Part shown: positions 57,546 to 64,000 of the stretch, one piece after another | How the letters are laid out: each line of letters opens with the position of its first letter | How positions within the stretch are numbered: position 1 is the first letter of the stretch | Assembly: GCF_001696455.1 (NCBI RefSeq) | Contig: NZ_MAUJ01000002.1 | Span: forward strand, 124,001-188,000 | Length of the DNA: 64,000 nt | Reading direction: 5' to 3' | From: Pseudoalteromonas luteoviolacea | Lineage (GTDB): Bacteria > Pseudomonadota > Gammaproteobacteria > Enterobacterales > Alteromonadaceae | The notes under the pieces: model-generated | Told to the model about the DNA's origin: nothing | The model's input: the letters and a program-made list of their open reading frames with translations, nothing else | The model's database searches: none | Position numbers and translations under genes: made by a program

Positions 57546-58553
57546 ATGGCTAAGCAAACAGTTACTGTTATTCGAGGCGATGGTATTGGTCCAAGCATTA
57601 TTGATTCAGCAATTGAGATCTTAAATGCAGCAGGTTGTGACTTTGAATACGAATATGTAGATGCAGGTCTTGCAGCCCTAGAAAAAACAGGTGAGCTACT
57701 TCCACCAGCAACTCTTGAAGCTATTGAGCGTAACAAGCTTACATTAAAAGGTCCTTTAACAACGCCTGTTGGTGAAGGTTTTACTTCTATCAACGTAACA
57801 CTAAGAAAGCAGTTTGGTTTGTACGCAAACGTACGCCCAGTAAAATCTTTCGAAGGTACACAAGCGCGTTACGACGACATCGATATCATCACGGTTCGTG
57901 AAAATACACAAGGCATGTACTCAGGTCTAGGTCAGGTTACTTCTGAAGACGGTACAGAAGCTGAGGCAATGTCGAAAATCACGCGTGAAGGCGCTGAAAA
58001 AATCGTAACATTCGCATACGAACTCGCACAACGTGAAGGTCGTAAAAAAGTTACAGCAGTACACAAAGCTAACATTCTAAAGTCGACTTCAGGCCTATTC
58101 TTAAAGGTCGCACGTGAAGTTGGCGAGCGTTTCCCTGACATCGAGTCAGCAGAAATGATCGTAGATGCGACATGTATGAAACTCGTTATGAACCCTGATG
58201 AGTTTGACGTTGTTGTAACGACTAACCTATTTGGAGACATCATTTCTGACCTATGTGCTGGTCTAGTAGGTGGTCTAGGTATGGCACCAGGTGCAAATAT
58301 TGGTGAGAATGCAGCAATCTTCGAAGCCGTACACGGCAGCGCACCAGACATTGCAGGTAAAAACCTTGCAAACCCAACGTCAGTTATTTTGGCTTCAATC
58401 CAAATGCTTGAATATTTAGATATGGGTGAAACAGCTGAGCGCATTCGCAGTGCAGTCGCAGACGTAATCAAATCAGGTGATCGTACAACACGTGACCTTG
58501 GTGGCAACCACGGCACGACTGACTTCACACAAGCTGTGATCGAACGCCTTTAA
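57546..58553 (+). CDS. icd: Isocitrate dehydrogenase, NAD-type
   Basis: 335 residues, the short NAD-dependent class rather than the 416-residue enteric NADP enzyme. N-terminal TVIRGDGIGPSI, the substrate site SINVTLRKQFGLYANVRPVK, metal Asp in TNLFGDIISDLCAGLVGG, and cofactor site HGSAPDIAGKNLANP, as in NAD enzymes. Converts isocitrate to 2-oxoglutarate in the TCA cycle. Codon use looks biased as in highly expressed genes. Strong terminator follows. Confidence 0.92.
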   Translation: MAKQTVTVIRGDGIGPSIIDSAIEILNAAGCDFEYEYVDAGLAALEKTGELLPPATLEAIERNKLTLKGPLTTPVGEGFTSINVTLRKQFGLYANVRPVKSFEGTQARYDDIDIITVRENTQGMYSGLGQVTSEDGTEAEAMSKITREGAEKIVTFAYELAQREGRKKVTAVHKANILKSTSGLFLKVAREVGERFPDIESAEMIVDATCMKLVMNPDEFDVVVTTNLFGDIISDLCAGLVGGLGMAPGANIGENAAIFEAVHGSAPDIAGKNLANPTSVILASIQMLEYLDMGETAERIRSAVADVIKSGDRTTRDLGGNHGTTDFTQAVIERL

Positions 58554-58564
58554 TTAGCGCTTTT

Positions 58565-58593
58565 GCGAATAGCGCCCTGCGCTATTCGCTTTT
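58565..58593 (+). terminator. Terminator of isocitrate dehydrogenase gene
   Basis: Eleven-bp stem GCGAATAGCGC/GCGCTATTCGC with loop CCT, then TTTTCTTAT, 12 bp after the stop. Confidence 0.85.
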
Positions 58594-58823
58594 CTTATCT
58601 CCTGCTTTCGACTCTCCCCCTATTTCTTACAAAAAGTTACGCTTACTTTTGCTCTGTTACTCATAGCCTAACGCCCAGAAATTACTCCTTTTTATTGTAT
58701 AAATCTCACTAAAACACTTGGTTTTATTATGCATTCAGCTGAGTTTTTAAAAATTGAAATACTACATTTCAAATTTATCAACGCAAATAGTGGATATATT
58801 ATGCATATTACCTCCTGGTATCC

Positions 58824-58852
58824 TTGACAGAAAACCAAATTGGCCTTTAAAT
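58824..58852 (+). promoter_or_regulatory. Promoter of the ilv operon
   Basis: Perfect -35 TTGACA (58824-58829), 17-bp spacer, -10 TTAAAT (58847-58852). Predicted start near 58859, about 29 nt before the leader peptide. Confidence 0.6.
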
Positions 58853-58887
58853 GAACTGGTGTTTAGATTATTTAAGTAGATAGAGAA

Positions 58888-58947
58888 ATGACGTTTACAA
58901 AACTCGTACAGCTAGTCCTCGTGGTGGTCTTGGTAGAAAGTCCATAG
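58888..58947 (+). CDS. ilv operon leader peptide
   Basis: A 19-residue peptide, MTFTKLVQLVLVVVLVESP. Eleven of 19 residues are Leu or Val, seven Val and four Leu, in a near-continuous run. Too short for gene finders. It is placed just before an attenuator and acetolactate synthase, so translation should sense charged tRNA-Val and tRNA-Leu. No Ile codon is present, unlike the E. coli ilvGMEDA leader. Confidence 0.85.
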   Translation: MTFTKLVQLVLVVVLVESP

Positions 58948-58976
58948 GGGCCTGTGTGAGTGAACGCTTTCATCGA

Positions 58977-59000
58977 CCCCGCCATTTGCGGGGTTTTTTT
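58977..59000 (+). terminator. ilv attenuator terminator
   Basis: CCCCGC/GCGGGG stem with CATTT loop and seven T, 35 bp before ilvI. A GGGG at 58947-58950 beside the leader stop could pair with the CCCC as an antiterminator (inference). Confidence 0.85.
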
Positions 59001-59034
59001 ATGCCGAAATTTAAATTGACTGAGGAATGAGGTA

Positions 59035-60756
59035 ATGAATGAGCAATATAATGGCTCCGAGTTAGTTGTAAAGGCGCTAAAAGATTTAGATGTACAGTTC
59101 ATTTTCGGTTACCCCGGCGGGTCCGTGCTAGATCTGTATGACGCCCTATTCGAGCAAACTGATATTGAACATGTTTTGGTTCGCCATGAACAAGCTGCAA
59201 CCCATATGGCCGATGGCTATTCTCGAGCTACCGGAAAAACAGGTGTGGTGCTTGCCACGTCGGGACCGGGCGCAACAAACTGTATTACAGGGATCGCAAC
59301 AGCATATATGGACTCTATTCCAATGGTTGTATTGTCTGGGCAAGTTCCCTCAAATTTAATTGGCGATGATGCATTCCAAGAAACAGATATTGTTGGCTGT
59401 TCAAGGCCTATAGTAAAGCACAGCTTCAATTGTCGAAATGCCGAAGACATCCCCTCTATTTTGTCAAAAGCCTTTTATTTAGCGAGCTCTGGTCGACCTG
59501 GGCCAGTAGTCGTTGAATTACCCAAAGATGTGTTAAACCCACAAATTAAATTTAAATACAATATGCCAGCTGAGCTGGAAATGCGCACCTATAACCCAAA
59601 TACCAAAGGGCATGGTAAACAAATTAAAAAAGCCGTCGAAGCAATTCTCAGCGCGAAAAAGCTTGTCATCTATTCAGGGGGCGGGATTATTCTTTCTAAC
59701 ACGTCAGACAAGCTGACTGAGTTAGTTGAAAAGCTTAATGCTCCTATCACCAACACATTAATGGGATTAGGAGGGATTAGCGGAAGTCACCCTAACTTTA
59801 TCGGTATGCTTGGCATGCATGGTTCACTCGAAGCAAATAAAGCGATGGCAAATGCTGACGTAATTTTAGCCCTTGGCGCCAGATTCGATGACCGAGTAAC
59901 AAATAATGTCAGCAAGTTTTGCCCTAATGCCAAAATTGTTCATGTAGATGTTGATCCAACCTCCATCTCAAAAACAATTCAAGCTCATATTCCCGTGGTT
60001 GGGTGCTTGGACACCGTTATCGAACAAATTCTAGAGGGCGTAAGTCAAAGCAATGTTTCAATCGATAGAAGTGCACAAGAGGCATGGTGGAATGAAATTA
60101 CGGGGTGGCGGGCAAAAAATTGTTTAAGCTATGACACTGAAAAAGATAAATTAAAGCCACAAACTGTTATTGAAAAGCTATATGAAATAACCAATGGGAA
60201 TGCTTATGTAACATCTGACGTGGGTCAGCATCAGATGTTCGCGGCGCAGTACTACCCGTTTAAAAAGCCACGTCAATGGATCAACTCAGGTGGCTTAGGA
60301 ACAATGGGTTTCGGTCTTCCAGCGGCAATGGGGGTGAAGGTCGCATTTCCATCAGATGACGTCGTATGTGTTACAGGTGACGGTTCCATTCAAATGAACA
60401 TTCAAGAGCTGTCTACTTGTTTACAATATGGCTTAAATGTAAAAGTAGTTTCGCTTAATAACCGGTCGCTAGGTATGGTGCGCCAATGGCAAGACATGCT
60501 TTATGGTGGTAGGCACTCTAGTTCATATATGGAATCATTGCCTGACTTCGTTGCTTTAGCTGAAAGCTATGGCCATGTCGGTATACGCGTAGACCATCCA
60601 GATGAATTAGATGACGCAATGCAAAAAGCATTTTCAATTACCGATAGACTTGTGTTCCTTGATATTCGAGTAGACGAAAGTGAACATGTGTATCCTATGC
60701 AAATTAAGCACGGGGCCATTGACGAAATGTGGTTAAAGAAAGGAGTTAAAGCATAA
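59035..60756 (+). CDS. ilvI: Acetolactate synthase, large subunit
   Basis: 573 residues of the thiamine-diphosphate family. N-terminal [14 protein letters not shown], the catalytic Glu in [20 protein letters not shown], and the cofactor motif [21 protein letters not shown]. Makes 2-acetolactate or 2-aceto-2-hydroxybutyrate, the first shared step to valine, leucine and isoleucine. Closest in pattern to E. coli IlvI, and its stop overlaps the ilvH start (TAATG). Confidence 0.95.
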   Translation: MNEQYNGSELVVKALKDLDVQFIFGYPGGSVLDLYDALFEQTDIEHVLVRHEQAATHMADGYSRATGKTGVVLATSGPGATNCITGIATAYMDSIPMVVLSGQVPSNLIGDDAFQETDIVGCSRPIVKHSFNCRNAEDIPSILSKAFYLASSGRPGPVVVELPKDVLNPQIKFKYNMPAELEMRTYNPNTKGHGKQIKKAVEAILSAKKLVIYSGGGIILSNTSDKLTELVEKLNAPITNTLMGLGGISGSHPNFIGMLGMHGSLEANKAMANADVILALGARFDDRVTNNVSKFCPNAKIVHVDVDPTSISKTIQAHIPVVGCLDTVIEQILEGVSQSNVSIDRSAQEAWWNEITGWRAKNCLSYDTEKDKLKPQTVIEKLYEITNGNAYVTSDVGQHQMFAAQYYPFKKPRQWINSGGLGTMGFGLPAAMGVKVAFPSDDVVCVTGDGSIQMNIQELSTCLQYGLNVKVVSLNNRSLGMVRQWQDMLYGGRHSSSYMESLPDFVALAESYGHVGIRVDHPDELDDAMQKAFSITDRLVFLDIRVDESEHVYPMQIKHGAIDEMWLKKGVKA

Positions 60757-61253
60757 TGAAACGTATTTTGGCTATCTTACTAGAAAATGAACCTGGCTCA
60801 CTGTCTCGAATTGTAGGTTTGTTTTCACAACGTGCATACAACATTGACAGCTTAACCGTTGGTACGACAGACGATAAAACCCTTTCTCGTATAACCATTA
60901 CAACTCACGGAGACGACCGAGTTGTTGAGCAAATCACAAAGCAGGTTAACAAACTCGTTGATGTTTTAAAGGTTTTTGATCTAACCGAAGTAAGCCATAT
61001 CGAGCGAGAGCTACTGATGGTGAAAGTCTACGCTCGTAATGAAGCAACCAGAGCCGCCATAACGCGGGTTAGTGATGTGTTTGGCGCAACGATTATCGAT
61101 ATGGGTAAGCAAAGCTATACCCTTCAACTAACAAGTAGCAGTGACAAGATTGAAAATTTCTTAAAAATGCTCTGCCATGAGAGTGATCTTATCGAAGTAG
61201 TACGTTCGGGCTCTGTCGGTATCGGACGGGGTGATAAGGCGTTAAGAAGCTAA
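60756..61253 (+). CDS. ilvH: Acetolactate synthase, small regulatory subunit
   Basis: 165 residues. N-terminal ACT domain with RILAILLENEPGSLSRIVGL and QRAYNIDSLTVGTTDD, then the C-terminal activating domain. Mediates valine feedback and full activity of the large subunit. Overlaps ilvI by one base. Confidence 0.96.
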   Translation: MKRILAILLENEPGSLSRIVGLFSQRAYNIDSLTVGTTDDKTLSRITITTHGDDRVVEQITKQVNKLVDVLKVFDLTEVSHIERELLMVKVYARNEATRAAITRVSDVFGATIIDMGKQSYTLQLTSSSDKIENFLKMLCHESDLIEVVRSGSVGIGRGDKALRS

Positions 61254-61259
61254 AAACAA

Positions 61260-61284
61260 AAAAGAGAGTATCAAACTCTCTTTT
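61260..61284. terminator. Bidirectional terminator between ilvH and HU gene
   Basis: AAAAGAGAGT/ACTCTCTTTT stem with loop ATCAA, A-run on the left and T-run on the right, between convergent genes. Confidence 0.8.
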
Positions 61285-61330
61285 CACGATTCGTAGTCGC
61301 CACATGAGCGTGGCGCTGCGTCATATCCTA

Positions 61331-61606
61331 TTAAAGATTTACTTGATCTTTTAGACCTTTACCAGCTTTAAATGTTGGGATATTTGCTGCAGGGATTTGG
61401 ATCTCATCACCTGTTTGAGGGTTACGACCAGTACGCGCAGCACGCTCTTTTACAGAGAAAGTACCAAAACCAACTAGTGCTACTGAATCACCATCTTTTA
61501 GAGCTTCAGTTACAGCACTAGTTAAAGCATCTAATGCACGGCCAGCTGCCGTTTTAGAGATATCAGCGTCGTTCGCTATCTTTTCAACTAGTTGAGCTTT
61601 GTTCAT
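61331..61606 (-). CDS. HU-family DNA-binding protein
   Basis: 91 residues, the typical HU length. Starts [20 protein letters not shown] and has the beta-arm signature [21 protein letters not shown] with the conserved Pro of the intercalating tip. Nucleoid protein that bends DNA. hupA and hupB cannot be told apart here. Monocistronic. Confidence 0.95.
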   Translation of the reverse strand: MNKAQLVEKIANDADISKTAAGRALDALTSAVTEALKDGDSVALVGFGTFSVKERAARTGRNPQTGDEIQIPAANIPTFKAGKGLKDQVNL

Positions 61607-61744
61607 TATAAAATTCCTATATTTTTATTTTCTGCCGGAGCGAATTCTATGTTTATCCATTTTTGCTCGCAGTGCAAGCGCAAATTTACCTATACACCAA
61701 TTATTTCGCACTGTTTGTCCTTATATTGCGCGTATTTAGCTATA

Positions 61745-62275
61745 TTAGGTACTCACAGAACTACTTGTACCCTTTTCTCTCATAAGTTTTGGGTGCTTAT
61801 CGATATACCTAAGGGCTTCAAACCCACAATACCAGAGTCCACCATAAACCAACCAAAAGGCCCACACTGGTTCAATGGTGTTCAAAAGGCCAGCTTGCTG
61901 ACCCGCATAGTAACTAGCAGGCGCGCCCAACCAAACAAGTAGAAGTCGAAGTTTTATTGGCAACGTAAACAATTTACTCAAGGACTCCCTGAAACTAAAA
62001 AGCAATGCGCACCATAGCAACACAAGCCAAATGGGAATCGGATCTTTTATGTACTGGATAACATTAATACTCGTAGCTATCAGCTCTACCAGTATACCAA
62101 TGCCCAGGCCGCATATCACAAATGGCACGTCTCTCTTCTTGTTAGGGCTCACCACTGCCATGATGCCTATCACAAGCAGCAGTACAGGTATCGACTGGTG
62201 TTTAAGAAAAAAAACTGCAAACCAAGCAGATTGAAACAACACAAAGTTAATAATTACAGAATACTGTCTCATCAC
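61745..62275 (-). CDS. DUF2878 membrane protein
   Basis: 176 residues with about five membrane helices. The pattern IGIMAVVSPNKKRDVPFVICG and the closing GGLWYCGFEALRYIDKHPKL fit DUF2878. Genes of this family accompany cfa and DUF1365 in sigma-E/ChrR-linked lipid-modification clusters. Its start lies within the last 29 bp of cfa, so the two are coupled. Function unknown. Confidence 0.85.
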   Translation of the reverse strand: MMRQYSVIINFVLFQSAWFAVFFLKHQSIPVLLLVIGIMAVVSPNKKRDVPFVICGLGIGILVELIATSINVIQYIKDPIPIWLVLLWCALLFSFRESLSKLFTLPIKLRLLLVWLGAPASYYAGQQAGLLNTIEPVWAFWLVYGGLWYCGFEALRYIDKHPKLMREKGTSSSVST

Positions 62276-63509
62276 TGTTCAAATGCCTTGGTTTTCTAGC
62301 CACTAAATGCACCGCACTGGTTGCTCTTTGTTTGAACCCACCTTCGCAATAGCACAAATAAAATTCCCATAGCCTATAAAAGCGCTGGTCAAATTTTTGG
62401 TTATTAATCGCGGGCCATGCATTGTTAAATCGCACACGCCAGTCATACAAGGTCTTTGCGTAGTGTAAACCTATGTCTTTAATTGAATGCACGACCATAT
62501 CTGTGTTGTTACATATTTGCTTACTCATTTCTGTCACCGAGGGAAGGCACCCGCCGGGAAAGATGTACTGCTGTATAAAATCTGAATTTTTTAAATAGTG
62601 TTGATAACGCTGACAAGCGATGGTTATAGCTTGTATCAACATCACCCCATTAGGTTTTAGAAGGGCACTACATTTTTCGAAAAAACCACTGAGATACTCG
62701 TGTCCGACTGCCTCAATCATTTCGATCGAGACAAGTTTATCAAAGCGGCCTGTTAACTCCCTGTAGTCATCCTTTAGTAATGTAATTTGGTTTTGTAGGC
62801 CCAATGCATAGATTTTTTCTTGTACATATGCATGTTGTTCTTCGGAAATCGTCGTAGTCGTTACCTTACAACCATAATTTTGCGCCGCATAAATAGCAAA
62901 TGCTCCCCAACCAGTACCTATTTCTATTACGTGATCGGATGCTTGCAAGTCTACTTGCTCGCAAATTTGTTTTAATTTGTGGCTTTGCGCTTCTTCTAAA
63001 GAGGATTCATGGGTTGGGTACACAGCGCTAGAATAAAGCATTTCCTCGCTTAAAAACGCGCTGTACAAATCGTTACCTAGGTCATAATGCGCGACAATAT
63101 TCTTCTTTGAGCCAGACTTAGTGTTTCTGTTTCTAAAATGCGTAAGTTTGTTCATCAGTCCAGATAGCAATGCAAACTTCTTCTCGAATTTGTCTAACAC
63201 ATCTTGATTGACAACAAATATTTCTATCAACTTGGTTAGGTCTGAGCACTCCCAATAACCGAGTATGTAGGACTCCCCAGCGCCCACACTCCCCCCAAGC
63301 GCAAACTTAGAATACATCTGCTGCGACAGTACATTAATAGTTACCGATTTGTCGCGGCTTTGCACGCCAAAATGATGTTCTTGTGAGCCGTCAATAAGTT
63401 TAATGTGCCCCCAAGTGATTTGGTTAAGCGCTGCCATAACCAACTTTTTACATGCCTTACTGGTCCAGCTATCACTAACATCACTGTAGGGTTGTGTCGT
63501 TTTTTCCAT
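62247..63509 (-). CDS. cfa: Cyclopropane-fatty-acyl-phospholipid synthase family
   Basis: 420 residues. SAM-binding motif VIEIGTGWGAFAIYAA (about 195-210), the N-terminal part with IKLIDGSQEHHFGV, and late conserved residues in EFYLCYCEGGFKQRAT. Adds methylene from SAM across unsaturated acyl chains of membrane lipids. In this DUF1365 context it may instead be the relative that makes other modified fatty acids. It is 1 bp downstream of the DUF1365 gene and overlaps DUF2878. Confidence 0.93.
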   Translation of the reverse strand: MEKTTQPYSDVSDSWTSKACKKLVMAALNQITWGHIKLIDGSQEHHFGVQSRDKSVTINVLSQQMYSKFALGGSVGAGESYILGYWECSDLTKLIEIFVVNQDVLDKFEKKFALLSGLMNKLTHFRNRNTKSGSKKNIVAHYDLGNDLYSAFLSEEMLYSSAVYPTHESSLEEAQSHKLKQICEQVDLQASDHVIEIGTGWGAFAIYAAQNYGCKVTTTTISEEQHAYVQEKIYALGLQNQITLLKDDYRELTGRFDKLVSIEMIEAVGHEYLSGFFEKCSALLKPNGVMLIQAITIACQRYQHYLKNSDFIQQYIFPGGCLPSVTEMSKQICNNTDMVVHSIKDIGLHYAKTLYDWRVRFNNAWPAINNQKFDQRFYRLWEFYLCYCEGGFKQRATSAVHLVARKPRHLNSDETVFCNY

Positions 63510-63510
63510 C

Positions 63511-64000
63511 TTACAAACTTCCGGGATGACTAATAAAAGGAACTTTTTTTATAAACAACTTTAAAGCCTGCCAATAAATACCTTTAAGAATGGTAAAGGT
63601 CATTGCTGGAAAGCGTTTTAACAGTGAGGAAACAGTACGCCGCTCAAGTGGCACGCGTTGTAACCTCAAAGTCGCATCAAAAAGAAGTTCGCGTTGATTT
63701 TTATTTTCGATATGGACAAAAGCATGTTGCGCAGGCGCTTTGATATGCCAATGATATTCCATATCTAAATTCATAAAAGGTGATACGTGGAAGGTCTTCT
63801 TAAAGTTCACTTTCTTCCCCAGTGGAACAAGATAATAATGGCGTTCGTTCCAAGGCGTGTTACTAACCTCAGCAATCATGTGTGTGTAAGTGCCACCTTT
63901 ACTAGAGAAAAAATAAAAATTGACCGGACTGAAGTAATACCCAAGACATCGGCATTGTCCCATTAAAAATACGTCGCTGTCAGTCGCATCAACGCCAAGC
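63511..64000 (-). CDS. DUF1365 protein, 5' end outside the window
   Basis: The frame runs without stop to the window edge. The visible 163 codons include [20 protein letters not shown] and [15 protein letters not shown], the usual DUF1365 features. The family is normally about 250 residues, so roughly 85-90 N-terminal residues are missing. An internal ATG at 63963 is not the real start. It always occurs with cfa-like genes; its role in lipid modification is inferred from this. Confidence 0.9.
   Translation of the reverse strand, partial: LGVDATDSDVFLMGQCRCLGYYFSPVNFYFFSSKGGTYTHMIAEVSNTPWNERHYYLVPLGKKVNFKKTFHVSPFMNLDMEYHWHIKAPAQHAFVHIENKNQRELLFDATLRLQRVPLERRTVSSLLKRFPAMTFTILKGIYWQALKLFIKKVPFISHPGSL

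Noticed and set aside
58872-59102. Minus-strand open frame across the ilv leader
   Set aside because: It lies antisense to a leader peptide and attenuator whose codons and structure explain the sequence fully.

Overview
The window looks like a chromosomal segment of a marine gammaproteobacterium of the Alteromonadales, most like Pseudoalteromonas. The pointers are moderate G+C with AT-rich spacers, the DUF3450-TtpC-ExbB-ExbD-TonB-TPR gene order, an NAD-type isocitrate dehydrogenase, and a his operon in the enteric order GDCBHAFI. No tRNA, rRNA, CRISPR array, insertion sequence or phage gene was seen. The genus is an inference from gene content.

Layout. 62-5.8 kb: a large lipoprotein joining a beta-propeller to a two-haem cytochrome domain, with a repeated palindromic operator; a small secreted protein; and asd with MetJ boxes. 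6.2-6.4 kb: a well-formed candidate small RNA. 6.6-16.4 kb: a complete TonB2-type uptake system (receptor, beta-helix lipoprotein, TPR protein, TonB, ExbD, ExbB, TtpC, DUF3450). Each of its two transcription units is preceded by an 11-bp-period direct repeat resembling a PhoB box, so I infer a phosphate-starvation system. 16.5-18.4 kb: a chemoreceptor. 18.5-25.5 kb: a mannoside locus with a GH92 alpha-mannosidase, a BSP-type metallopeptidase, a sugar MFS permease, an AGE-type mannose isomerase and a PfkB fructokinase. Two copies of a LacI-like operator sit at its promoters.

25.5-39.8 kb: a small membrane protein, a frameshifted metallo-beta-lactamase lipoprotein, rnd, fadD, an alpha/beta hydrolase, alkaline phosphatase, an unknown secreted protein, a PTS-EIIC/EAL fusion, a small soluble protein, tsaB, yoaA and another small protein. 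39.9-48.4 kb: the his operon with leader peptide and attenuator, then a lipoprotein and a GT25 glycosyltransferase. 48.8-57.3 kb: a DUF1232 protein, an M61 peptidase with PDZ domain, a diguanylate cyclase, ppnN, xni, a DUF3192 protein and an HDOD-like protein of unknown role. 57.5-61.3 kb: NAD-isocitrate dehydrogenase and an acetolactate synthase operon with a Leu/Val-rich leader and attenuator. 61.3-64 kb: HU, then a DUF1365-cfa-DUF2878 lipid-modification operon that runs off the right edge.

Working together: GH92 would release mannose, the permease import it, the isomerase convert it to fructose and the kinase to fructose-6-phosphate. In the TonB cluster, the TtpC/ExbB/ExbD/TonB complex would energise the receptor encoded in the neighbouring unit. 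Both amino-acid operons are controlled by ribosome-stalling leaders, and asd by MetJ. The regulatory assignments are read from sequence motifs only.
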